From assembly GCA_964502145.1 (NCBI GenBank), contig CAZCVI010000041.1, positions 1 to 57,953 on the forward strand: a stretch of 57,953 bases of DNA, read 5' to 3'. The DNA is from CAZCVI01 sp964502145. GTDB lineage: Bacteria; Acidobacteriota; Aminicenantia; UBA2199. The position numbers were made by a program, and so were the translations under genes. A model generated the notes under the pieces. That model had not been told where the DNA came from. It saw only the letters and a list, made by a program, of their open reading frames with translations, and searched no databases. Positions 32,766 through 41,411 of this stretch are shown here, in pieces. The first letter of the stretch is position 1; every line of letters starts with the position of its first letter.

Positions 32766-34787
32766 ATGAAACCCCCAGCCAATATGATCTTTCAAAAAGA
32801 AATACTCAATCGGGCGGTAATCGACTCTTTTAAAAAGTTGCATCCCAAAGCCATGATTAAAAATCCGGTCATGTTTATGACGGAAATATGCGCCGTTTTG
32901 ACAACCCTAGCCATATTTCAAACTCATCCCGGTGAATCCAGCGGGTTTGTGATCCAGATTTCGCTGTGGTTATGGTTCACCGTGTTATTTGCCAATTTTG
33001 CCGAGGCCGTAGCAGAAGGACGCGGCAAAGCACAGGCCAATACATTACGCAAAACAAGAACGTCGACCATGGCCAATCGTCTAAATGGTGCAAAGCCAAT
33101 CCAAGCGGTGTTGGCGGAAGAATTAAGAAAAAATGATTTGATCGTGGTGGTTGCAGGTGAGATTATTCCTGCGGATGGCGAAGTAATCGAAGGTATTGCC
33201 ACAGTCGACGAATCTGCTATTACCGGCGAATCAGCCCCGGTGATCCGTGAATCTGGCGGAGACCGTAGTTCTGTGACCGGGGGCACCAAGGTTCTTTCCG
33301 ATAAAATAATCGTGCGCGTCACTTCCAATCCAGGCGAAAGTTTTTTAGACCGGATGATCTCGCTGGTTGAAGGCGCCAACCGCCGTAAAACTCCCAATGA
33401 AATCGCCCTGACTATTTTATTAACGGCCTTAAGTATTATCTTCATGGTGGCCGTGATCACATTAAAATTCTTCGGGTTATATTTTAAAATAGATTTCAGT
33501 ATCACCGTGTTGGTGTCGCTGCTGGTGTGTCTCATGCCTACCACAATCGGTGGTTTACTCAGTGCCATTGGTATCGCTGGCATAGATCGGTTAGTGCGCA
33601 AGAATGTATTGGCCATGAGTGGTCGAGCAGTAGAGGCGGCTGGAGATATTGATATCCTACTACTGGATAAAACAGGAACCATTACCATGGGTGACCGTCA
33701 AGCCGTTGAATTTATCCCCGCTACAGGCATTACAGCGGAACAACTGGCCGATGCAGCACAATTATCTTCACTGGCAGACGAAACACCTGAGGGACGCAGC
33801 ATTGTCATCCTGGCCAAACAGTATGGTTTACGTGGTCGTGTCATTGCTGACATTCCCCATGCCCGCTTTATCTCTTTTTCCGCGCAGACCCGCATGAGTG
33901 GTGTCGATTATAGTGAACGGCAAATTCGCAAAGGTTCCCCCAGCGCATTAGCCCAGTTCACGGGTGCGCCTTTTCCCGAAGCAGTGAACCACACGATAGA
34001 TGTCATTTCACGGTCAGGTGGTACCGCATTGGTCGTGGCAGATCGGGCCACTGTGTTAGGAGTTATTCATCTCAAGGATATTGTTAAAGGTGGATTGCGG
34101 GATCGTTTTACCCGCTTGCGTGCCATGGGTATTAAAACCGTCATGGTTACCGGGGATAATCGCATCACTGCGGCTACTATTGCGGCAGAAGCCGGAGTGG
34201 ATGATTTCCTGGGTGAAGCCAGACCAGAAGATAAGCTCGCATTGATCCGCAAAGAACAACGCAACGGCTATTTAGTCGCCATGACCGGTGATGGCACCAA
34301 CGATGCCCCCGCATTGGCCCAAGCGGATGTGGGTGTGGCGATGAATACGGGAACGCAAGCTGCAAAAGAAGCGGGAAACATGGTAGACCTTGATTCCAAT
34401 CCCACGAAGTTGATTGAAATCATTGAGATTGGGAAACAAATGTTAATGACCCGTGGAGCGCTCACCACGTTTAGTATTGCCAATGACATTGCCAAATATT
34501 TCGCCATCATTCCAGCCATGCTGATTGCTTTTTTTCCGCAGATGAACCCCTTGAATATCATGAAACTCCACTCTTCCAACAGCGCCATACTCAGTGCCGT
34601 GATTTTTAACGCCCTGATTATTATTATATTGATCCCGTTGGCGCTCAGGGGCGTAAAGTTCAAACCATTAAAAGCCGCCGTCCTGTTGCGGCGCAATCTT
34701 TCTATTTACGGTTTGGGTGGATTGCTGTTTCCTTTCCTAGGCATAAAGCTCATTGACCTTCTGATCAACTGGGCCCACCTCGTATAA
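32766..34787 (+). CDS. kdpB: KdpB, ATPase subunit of the Kdp K+ pump
   Basis: A 673-residue P-type ATPase. The phosphorylation motif LLLDKTGTIT has Asp301. The actuator loop is AITGESAPV, and the hinge is MTGDGTNDAPALAQADVGVA. Membrane helices lie at 35-75, 215-275 and 580-670. It hydrolyses ATP to drive K+ through KdpA. GGAGCGAGG lies before ATG 32766, 16 bp after kdpA. All catalytic residues are present, so the pump should be functional. Confidence 0.98.
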   Translation: MKPPANMIFQKEILNRAVIDSFKKLHPKAMIKNPVMFMTEICAVLTTLAIFQTHPGESSGFVIQISLWLWFTVLFANFAEAVAEGRGKAQANTLRKTRTSTMANRLNGAKPIQAVLAEELRKNDLIVVVAGEIIPADGEVIEGIATVDESAITGESAPVIRESGGDRSSVTGGTKVLSDKIIVRVTSNPGESFLDRMISLVEGANRRKTPNEIALTILLTALSIIFMVAVITLKFFGLYFKIDFSITVLVSLLVCLMPTTIGGLLSAIGIAGIDRLVRKNVLAMSGRAVEAAGDIDILLLDKTGTITMGDRQAVEFIPATGITAEQLADAAQLSSLADETPEGRSIVILAKQYGLRGRVIADIPHARFISFSAQTRMSGVDYSERQIRKGSPSALAQFTGAPFPEAVNHTIDVISRSGGTALVVADRATVLGVIHLKDIVKGGLRDRFTRLRAMGIKTVMVTGDNRITAATIAAEAGVDDFLGEARPEDKLALIRKEQRNGYLVAMTGDGTNDAPALAQADVGVAMNTGTQAAKEAGNMVDLDSNPTKLIEIIEIGKQMLMTRGALTTFSIANDIAKYFAIIPAMLIAFFPQMNPLNIMKLHSSNSAILSAVIFNALIIIILIPLALRGVKFKPLKAAVLLRRNLSIYGLGGLLFPFLGIKLIDLLINWAHLV

Positions 34788-34810
34788 ATCGTGTCGTTAA
34801 GGAGTTATAG

Positions 34811-35392
34811 ATGAAAAAGAAAACAATCCTAGTAGAAATCAGAACCGCGGTAACCGTCATTTTCGTGTTAGTTTTTATGTGTTGTGTGCTTTATCCCCTT
34901 GTTGTATGGGGAATTGCGCAGGTTCTGTTCCCAGTGCAGGCCAATGGTTCGTTATTAAAAACCGGGCCTAATGTAATCGGTTCTGTTTTGATTGCCCAGC
35001 CTTTTACCCAAGCCGGATATTTTCATCCCCGGCCTTCTGCTGCCAATTATGATGCTCTGACTTCCGGTGGCAGTAACATCGGGCCTTTATCTGCACCACT
35101 TTTTAAACAAGTTGCCACACGCGTAGCCATTTACCGTGCCCAGAACCATTTACTTCCCCGCGAACCTGTTCCCGTAGATGCCGTTACCGCTTCAGCCAGT
35201 GGACTGGACCCCCATATCAGTTTAGAAAATGCCCGGTTGCAAGCCAATCGGGTAGCGCAAGCCAGAGGAATCAGTGCCGTCACAGTGCAGAACTTAATTG
35301 CCCACTGTACAGAACACCGTCAGCTCGGTTTGTTTGGTGAGCAGCGTGTCAATGTGTTATTATTAAATCGTGCGCTTGAAAAAATAAAGTGA
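34811..35392 (+). CDS. kdpC: KdpC subunit of the Kdp K+ pump
   Basis: A 193-residue protein with one N-terminal TM helix (about 14-36) and KdpC signatures: GSxLIAQPFTQAGYFHPRPS, SAANYDALTSGGSNIGP and SASGLDPHISLENARLQANR. KdpC stabilises the complex and may promote ATP binding. AAGGAG lies before ATG 34811, 23 bp after kdpB. Confidence 0.97.
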   Translation: MKKKTILVEIRTAVTVIFVLVFMCCVLYPLVVWGIAQVLFPVQANGSLLKTGPNVIGSVLIAQPFTQAGYFHPRPSAANYDALTSGGSNIGPLSAPLFKQVATRVAIYRAQNHLLPREPVPVDAVTASASGLDPHISLENARLQANRVAQARGISAVTVQNLIAHCTEHRQLGLFGEQRVNVLLLNRALEKIK

Positions 35393-35405
35393 AACAGGAA
35401 CCATC

Positions 35406-37031
35406 ATGAACGAAGAAAAAGCCAACAGTTTTTTTAAGATGATTCGGCGGTCGCAACGCGGGCGTCTCAAAATATATCTCGGTTACTGTGCCGGTGTAGG
35501 AAAAACCTGGCGTATGCTCCAGGAAGCCCAAACCATGCGCGGCGAAGGGGTCGATGTTGTTGTCGGACTCGTAGAGACCCATGGACGCAAAGATATTATT
35601 GCCATGGTTGACGGTTTTGAAGTCGTGCCCCGGTTTACCTGCGAGTATAAAGGCATCAAAGTCGAAGAAATGAATGTCGACGCCGTACTCGCCAGAAAAC
35701 CCGCCGTGGTTTTAATTGATGAACTCGCTCATAACAATGTTCCGGGCAGTCGCAACTTAAAACGTTACCAGGATGTGCAGGAAGTGCTGGATGCCGGGAT
35801 TCATGTTATCACCACGCTTAATGTCCAGCATTTGGAAACTCTGTACGATACCGTGGAGAAGTTTGTCGGTGTTCGGGTACGTGAAAGAATTCCAGACACC
35901 GTGATTTTTGAAGCCGATCAGATCGTCAATGTCGATTTATCTACCGAAGACCTGCGCAAGCGCTTAGAAGAAGGTAAGATATATCCACAAGAGCGGATTG
36001 AAACCGCCTTAAATAATTTCTTTATTTCATCTAATCTTGAGAAGTTGCGTGAATTAACCCTACGCGAACTGGCCGCGCAGATTGATTCTCGTCGCAAGGA
36101 ACCCGCGCCTGATGAAAATACAGCCATGCCCGATCAAGTGATGGTATGTTTGAGTTCCCGTGGGCCTAATAGTGAGCAATTGCTTCGTTATGCTTCCCGT
36201 TTTGCCGGGCGCTTGAATAAGAACTGGTATGCCTTGTATGTGCAACGCGAAGCCGAGGACCCGATCCATATAGATAGTCAGACCCAAAACGCATTGACCA
36301 ATACCTTAACACTGGCCAGACAGCTCGGTGCCATCGTGTTCACTTACAAAGGTGAGGACCTCGCTGGAACCATCATCCGTTTTGCACGCGAGTATCGTAT
36401 TGGTCATATTATTATAGGCACACCTACCAAGCTTCCGTTTTTAAAGCGTGTGCTCTTCAAAAAAACACTTTCCGAGCGGTTAGTGCTTGAAGCCGAGGGC
36501 ATGAACATCGTCATTATGGATACGCGGCGTCAGCCAACCCTTCCCGTCCCGTTGGTTCCGGCCCAGGTTGCCAAAACAATCCCTTTGCTGCTGGGTGATT
36601 ATTTAAATGAGAAGACCATCCATATTTGGGATGATGTCGTATTAAAAGAGCAGGTCATTCGCGAATTAACGCGGGTAGTTTGTACTGAGCGCGATGATTT
36701 TGAAGGGATTTATCATTCCTTAATGTTGCGGGAAAAAGAGAGCACCACCTTTTTTAATGAAGGTGTTGCATTTCCTCATTTAAGAATTGAAGGGGATTTC
36801 ACTCCCAAGGTTGCACTTGGAATCATTCGTGGTGGAATTGCCGATGTCTCTACCGCCACCCCTATCCGTTTGGTTTTCCTGTTTATATCATCCATCAATC
36901 AGGTACAAATCCAGGCCAAGTTATTATCTATCGCCAGCAAACTCGCCGGGAACAATCATCTCGTAGACGTTTTAATGGCCGCCAAAAATTCCAAAAAAGT
37001 TCTTGAAGAGATCCACCAATGGGAAAGGTAA
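35406..37031 (+). CDS. Kinase-less KdpD sensor half fused to USP and PTS EIIA-like domains
   Basis: A 541-residue soluble protein. Residues 18-228 are the KdpD cytosolic domain with P-loop GYCAGVGKT (26-34), VETHGRKD and DELAHNNVPGSRN. Residues 245-372 are a USP-like domain (VMVCLSSRGPNSEQLLRYAS, ending HIIIGTPTK.. NIVIMD). Residues 395-541 resemble a PTS EIIA type-2 domain, with GVAFPH at 453-458 placing His458 at the phosphoryl-accepting site. There are no membrane helices and no kinase domains, so this cannot be a complete KdpD. It may sense ATP, c-di-AMP or PTS state and modulate the Kdp pump or the KinB-like kinase. It starts 13 bp after kdpC and closes the operon. Confidence 0.88.
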   Translation: MNEEKANSFFKMIRRSQRGRLKIYLGYCAGVGKTWRMLQEAQTMRGEGVDVVVGLVETHGRKDIIAMVDGFEVVPRFTCEYKGIKVEEMNVDAVLARKPAVVLIDELAHNNVPGSRNLKRYQDVQEVLDAGIHVITTLNVQHLETLYDTVEKFVGVRVRERIPDTVIFEADQIVNVDLSTEDLRKRLEEGKIYPQERIETALNNFFISSNLEKLRELTLRELAAQIDSRRKEPAPDENTAMPDQVMVCLSSRGPNSEQLLRYASRFAGRLNKNWYALYVQREAEDPIHIDSQTQNALTNTLTLARQLGAIVFTYKGEDLAGTIIRFAREYRIGHIIIGTPTKLPFLKRVLFKKTLSERLVLEAEGMNIVIMDTRRQPTLPVPLVPAQVAKTIPLLLGDYLNEKTIHIWDDVVLKEQVIRELTRVVCTERDDFEGIYHSLMLREKESTTFFNEGVAFPHLRIEGDFTPKVALGIIRGGIADVSTATPIRLVFLFISSINQVQIQAKLLSIASKLAGNNHLVDVLMAAKNSKKVLEEIHQWER

Positions 37032-37267
37032 GAGTTTTTTTGATTTGCTATTGAAGTAGAATCAAGAGTAAAACTAAAGAACATCGAGGAGTACATCTCC
37101 AAGATTTTTTCCTGAAGAATTCGTCCAAATCTTTCTTCCCCAATTTTATCCTTCAAAATAAGCTCCTCAATTAAAAAAAAATATCCAACCTCTGCTTGGA
37201 CCAAATGTAGATAGTAGTGAATAGGCGAATGATTGATTTTGAAATAAGAACAATTTTTTTTTTTTAA

Positions 37268-37296
37268 TTGAAAAAAGGTACCATTGATATTATAAT
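37268..37296 (+). promoter_or_regulatory. Promoter of the GAF/receiver/HD cluster
   Basis: TTGAAA (37268-37273), 17-bp spacer, TATAAT (37291-37296): close to the housekeeping consensus. The leader before ATG 37412 would be about 110 bases. Confidence 0.65.
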
Positions 37297-37319
37297 AACT
37301 TCATTGGAGTGAAAGGAGA

Positions 37320-37382
37320 ATGAAAATTATTTTTTCAGAATTGAAAAGAACAACTATTCCAGGTGGAAACAATTACCCCTAA
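37320..37382 (+). CDS. Possible leader peptide (20 aa)
   Basis: ATG 37320 opens a 20-codon frame encoding MKIIFSELKRTTIPGGNNYP, entirely inside the predicted leader of the downstream cluster. AAAGGAG is present but only one base from the ATG, too close for good initiation. It may be chance. Confidence 0.2.
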   Translation: MKIIFSELKRTTIPGGNNYP

Positions 37383-37411
37383 GGTAGTGTGAGAAAGGGA
37401 AGGACAATAAT

Positions 37412-40400
37412 ATGAATGAAGAGAATAGACCGATCATTGACTGTTTGTGCCCTTGTGGTGAAAATTATAAAGTTAATTCAAAATTCTTACTTACCCAAAT
37501 AGAAATTCGGAAAGATGATTTAGTTCCCTATCTTGAACAGATTGGGATATTTTTGAATTTTCCAGTTTATTTTATCCCGGATACCATATACACGGAGGAT
37601 CGTAAGAAAAACAATACTCATTGTTTACTCGATTTTCATTTTTCTTATCAATGGCTTTTTATTGATAATGAAAAAAAAATACGCATCACTTCATCTGAAT
37701 GCGGAGAAAGCCGTGATGATCAATCTTCACCCTGGTGCTTTTTCCCAAAAATGATGGAGGCCCTAGGTAAGTCGCATTATAATCCGAATGAGGAACTATT
37801 TAATCGCATTGAAGAAAATGATCATTATGCCGTCAGTTATCCGGTAGAATTGGCTGACACGAAAATCGGCGTACTTGGATTGGGACCATTTAAAAACCAA
37901 TCAAAATCATTCCTAGCGAATTGGGACAATATAAAAAAAGGAATTGATAAAGCGTTAAAAAATTCTGCTGAACACCTGCAAGAAGTCTTATGGAGACGCA
38001 TTGGAGATTGTTTAACCGAGCAAGGTTTCATTTTCCACAAAGAGATTGCCAAAGCCTATCATGACGATGGGATTAATTCGCTGGAAAAGGTAGAAAATGT
38101 GACCCAAGTACTAATAGATGGACTTACAGCCCTGATCCGTCAGTGTTTTATCATGGAAGGTGTGATGGTGTTTCGTTGGCAACCAAAAGAATCTGCATTT
38201 TGTCTATTTACTGAAGCTGGGCCAGGGTGCGAAGATATTTCTTGGAGAATTCATGAGATATCACCGGGTAAATCCAGTCAATCTCTCGTCGCAACAGCCG
38301 ATGAAACAAAAAACATTGTTATCTGGCAAGATAATGATGAGATTTCCCATATCCATGAAAACGCACGAAAAGCATACAATAAAAAACATTGGAAACATAA
38401 GCTCAATCTCGGTTTTGCATTACCCATACTCATGGAGGAACCCGCCATGGGATTAACTATTGTTTGTTACAATCCTGTTGGACTGGATGGAAAAGGAATA
38501 GATGATGAAGAAAATCTTAACATCTTCACAGACGATTATAAAAATAAGATAATTAAAGAGACGCCTCCCCCCATTGGCAGGAATCGATTTGAATGGTTAG
38601 TTATAAATGAACTCAAACGGCTTTTTATAGCAATTAGCCGGGAACGAAGAGGATGGTATTTTAGAGAGCTTGTGACCCAAGGATCTAAAGTAACTTCTTT
38701 TGCGGACCTAAAAAAAGAGTTTGAGGGCATGCTAACCACTCAGGTAAATGCGATCTCGGTATGTGTAACAAAAATCAATTCAAGTGAGAAAGACCCACGG
38801 TTGGAAATTAACCAGCCAATTTTGAGAGCTTCCAATGATAAACCAACAGAAGAATGGTTTCTAAGAACCGAATTATCAAGCGCCACTGGAAATGCTCAGT
38901 ATTACTGCGACATCACTTGGGACAATCTACTTAAAAAATTGGAGGGAGACATCCGTATAACCCACAATCGTTTGATGTCTTTCTTAGTTATTGGAGGGAC
39001 GTTGCTTTCCGCGAGAGAACGGATGGCTAGCTGGGAAGAGCCAATTGAATACTTTTACACCGCTTTTTCTTGTATAAAAGTAGGGATGAACTGGTCAGAA
39101 GTACTGACTTTCGCTGAAATAATTAGCCAAAATATCAATCGTTTAACTGGGTCCTCAAGTCCATGTATGTTCTACAAGATTGAAGATTGGGCAAATCATC
39201 TATGGGATGAAACCGGCAAAGCAGTTCGAGGGGGGAAATACTACCGTTTTTTGAAGATATTTCCTACACCAGAAAGTCAAAATAATGCTGAGTATCTGGA
39301 TAAAAGTTCTACAGATCACATATTATCATTATCATCAGGATTAGATATAGCAAAATCAGGATGGCAAGATATAAAAAATATTCCAGGAATTGTTGCTGAT
39401 AAAGCCTTGGTAATCATTCTTCTTGGACAACCTCGCGGATTGTTGCTTATCTCTTCCCTTGGAGGAATATTTGAGGAAAATCGGTATCTCGTTGAACTTT
39501 TCGCACACCTACTTTCCCACTCTTTATATTTGCTGATGCTACGTACTGAAATCGAGCATGCCCAGTTTATCAGAAAAGAATTGCAGAAGGATCAAAATGC
39601 ATCTCCTACTAATTTAATTGCCATTTTCCTCTCTTTAATTATCGGGGAGAAAGATTTGTGGCCTGGATTTATTTGGGCCCAAGGTATTTTGAGAGTTCCC
39701 TGGAATGAGGACCCCCTTCTTACGATGAAGTATGCTTTCCCTAGCAAGACAGTGAATCTCTTAAAGGAAGTTAAATATGTATCCGAAGAGTGGTTGGAAA
39801 AACTCCAAATAGCAGGCAGTGTGGAAGAATACAGCAAGGATGATCGGCGATACCGGGCAGTTAAGATTTATAATTTGCCAGCGGAAGACATTAAAGAACT
39901 GCCAATGGCTAATATACAGGAGACACCGCTTATTATCATACCACTCTTTACCACCGGTGTAATTCGCGGTTGGATCATTGGCAAATTGCCATATGATGTA
40001 CAATTTGCAGTAATAAGACTGGCTGAATCAATGGCCCGCGAGGCCGCACAATTTCTTCACCAGTCACAGAAAGAAACGGAAGAAATGTTCAGCCGCTCTC
40101 TTTTTGTACACGGTATCCGAAATAACGCCCACTATATGGGATTCATGTTAAAAAGATTATTCAGAATCCGCGATGAAGTCAAGGACATGTTTGGGGCGCG
40201 CTTTCCGGATTGGGGAAAAGACCTTGATTTGTTGGATGATGTAGGACGAATCATCTCGGATTTAATCCGAAATGCGAAGCATCAGGATTATTTTTATAAG
40301 CTCATTCGACCCCGATCCAGTGATGAATCTCCCCTAAAAAATATATCTAAATGTAACTTGGTCAATATTGTTGAAAAGCAGGTAGAGATTTTAAGAGCTT

Positions 40401-40885
40401 ATTCAGAGAAAGTAAAGCAGGTTTGGATTAAAGTTGTGAATAAGAAAAATGCCCAAACCATGTCAATTCAAGGTGATGAACGGCAACTAGAGATTATTGT
40501 TGAAAACCTCTTGGACAATGCAATAAAATATTCTTTTCGACATAGCCAGATTGAAGTGATTATGGAAGATAGTTTCAATGATCAGGGGACATCTTGGTGG
40601 AGTTTGGAAGTCATTAGCAAGGGTAAGCCCTTTCCACCCAATGTAAAGGCTCTCCGGGAACCAGGGACTCGAAAATACAAGGACCCCCAACGTAAAAATA
40701 TTCCCGGACGAGGACTGGGCTTAACCCTCATTCACATGATTTGCGATCAGATATCTGCCGACTTGAATTTGTGGAGCGAATCTAAAAAAAGATCAAATCG
40801 TAGCATAGAATCCGACACTGATTGGTACCTAAATCATGTGAAAATAAAATTTCAAAAAGCAGATCAGGGAGATCAACATGGATAA
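37412..40885 (+). CDS. Large GAF-rich protein with divergent histidine-kinase ATPase end
   Basis: A 1157-residue soluble protein. The N-terminus has CLCPCGEN and an alpha/beta region. GAF-like stretches appear at about 225-370 (VMVFRWQPKESAFCLFTEAG), 405-520 and 560-720 (CMFYKIEDWANHLW, LVIILLGQPRGLLLISSLGG), and a further one around 830-880. Residues 895-975 sit where the phosphoacceptor helices belong, but the H-box reads FVHGIRNNAHYMGF instead of SHELRTPL. The C-terminus (1010-1130) is a HATPase with IIVENLLDNAIKYS (N-box) and GRGLGLTLIHMIC (G2 box). Nucleotide binding is therefore likely; phosphotransfer is uncertain. It overlaps the receiver-like gene by 8 bp. The ribosome site is GGAAGGA. 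No membrane segment is seen, so it would sense a cytoplasmic signal. Confidence 0.8.
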   Translation: MNEENRPIIDCLCPCGENYKVNSKFLLTQIEIRKDDLVPYLEQIGIFLNFPVYFIPDTIYTEDRKKNNTHCLLDFHFSYQWLFIDNEKKIRITSSECGESRDDQSSPWCFFPKMMEALGKSHYNPNEELFNRIEENDHYAVSYPVELADTKIGVLGLGPFKNQSKSFLANWDNIKKGIDKALKNSAEHLQEVLWRRIGDCLTEQGFIFHKEIAKAYHDDGINSLEKVENVTQVLIDGLTALIRQCFIMEGVMVFRWQPKESAFCLFTEAGPGCEDISWRIHEISPGKSSQSLVATADETKNIVIWQDNDEISHIHENARKAYNKKHWKHKLNLGFALPILMEEPAMGLTIVCYNPVGLDGKGIDDEENLNIFTDDYKNKIIKETPPPIGRNRFEWLVINELKRLFIAISRERRGWYFRELVTQGSKVTSFADLKKEFEGMLTTQVNAISVCVTKINSSEKDPRLEINQPILRASNDKPTEEWFLRTELSSATGNAQYYCDITWDNLLKKLEGDIRITHNRLMSFLVIGGTLLSARERMASWEEPIEYFYTAFSCIKVGMNWSEVLTFAEIISQNINRLTGSSSPCMFYKIEDWANHLWDETGKAVRGGKYYRFLKIFPTPESQNNAEYLDKSSTDHILSLSSGLDIAKSGWQDIKNIPGIVADKALVIILLGQPRGLLLISSLGGIFEENRYLVELFAHLLSHSLYLLMLRTEIEHAQFIRKELQKDQNASPTNLIAIFLSLIIGEKDLWPGFIWAQGILRVPWNEDPLLTMKYAFPSKTVNLLKEVKYVSEEWLEKLQIAGSVEEYSKDDRRYRAVKIYNLPAEDIKELPMANIQETPLIIIPLFTTGVIRGWIIGKLPYDVQFAVIRLAESMAREAAQFLHQSQKETEEMFSRSLFVHGIRNNAHYMGFMLKRLFRIRDEVKDMFGARFPDWGKDLDLLDDVGRIISDLIRNAKHQDYFYKLIRPRSSDESPLKNISKCNLVNIVEKQVEILRAYSEKVKQVWIKVVNKKNAQTMSIQGDERQLEIIVENLLDNAIKYSFRHSQIEVIMEDSFNDQGTSWWSLEVISKGKPFPPNVKALREPGTRKYKDPQRKNIPGRGLGLTLIHMICDQISADLNLWSESKKRSNRSIESDTDWYLNHVKIKFQKADQGDQHG

Positions 40886-41411
40886 CAACACGATGAATAT
40901 ATTTTACTATGAAGATGACTCGCGGCAAGTAGCGATGTTCAGTGATGAACTTGTATATCTGAAGTTTCCCATTAAGGTTGTTGAATTACCCCTCTTATTA
41001 AAAAAAGCGTATCTACAGGTAGCTGAGGCAATACACAGCAAAAATAATGATTTCCAATCCTTACTGTGTATAATTGATCTACGTGTGGATGAAGACACCA
41101 AAATCGAGGAATTTCTAAAATTTATTGAAGCAAAAAATCCCATCAAATGGACAATACACGATGAAATGTTCGGTGGCTATGCCGGATTTATTTTATGCCA
41201 TGCTTTGAAATCAAACTTCCAAGGTATCGAAGATCGAATCATTGTGATCACTGGAGAATTACAGGCCATTATGCTTCGGCAACTTCGAGAATTGGGAGTA
41301 AAGCAAATTATCGAAAAAGACGATCGTTCACCGGATTTGTTGATTGAAGCAGTAAAGAATGCTTTTCCCCAGTCTCAACTCAGTAGTGGAAGTCATACCG
41401 AATTATCATGA
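40878..41411 (+). CDS. Receiver-like protein of the three-gene cluster
   Basis: A 177-residue alpha/beta protein. It starts NIFYYEDDSRQ, with the acidic pair of receiver domains, has LLCIIDLRVDED with an Asp where the phosphoacceptor is expected, IIVITGE for the Thr/Ser strand and IIEKDD for the Lys. A stretch of about 50 residues, longer than usual, lies between the third and fourth strands (EEFLKFIEAKNPIKWTIHDE..). No output domain follows. It overlaps both neighbours, by 8 bp with the GAF/kinase-like gene and by 4 bp (ATGA) with the HD gene. This suggests it is the relay between them. Confidence 0.75.
   Translation: MDNNTMNIFYYEDDSRQVAMFSDELVYLKFPIKVVELPLLLKKAYLQVAEAIHSKNNDFQSLLCIIDLRVDEDTKIEEFLKFIEAKNPIKWTIHDEMFGGYAGFILCHALKSNFQGIEDRIIVITGELQAIMLRQLRELGVKQIIEKDDRSPDLLIEAVKNAFPQSQLSSGSHTELS

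Larger units (their letters stand above)
37032..37411. other. Intergenic region before the three-gene signalling cluster
   Basis: 380 bp with a 12-base T-run at 37255-37266, a strong promoter (37268-37296) and a 20-codon frame at 37320. On the reverse strand a TTG-started frame (37204 down to 36956) reads protein-like at its start but overlaps the KdpD-like gene and lacks a ribosome site, so it is not called. Confidence 0.5.

Noticed and set aside
35406..37031. Calling this gene kdpD
   Set aside because: No TM, HisKA or HATPase region is present, so it cannot be the complete sensor kinase.
36956..37204. Reverse-strand 82-codon frame after the KdpD-like gene
   Set aside because: It starts with TTG, has no ribosome site and overlaps the end of the KdpD-like gene. 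Its first half reads protein-like but not enough to call.
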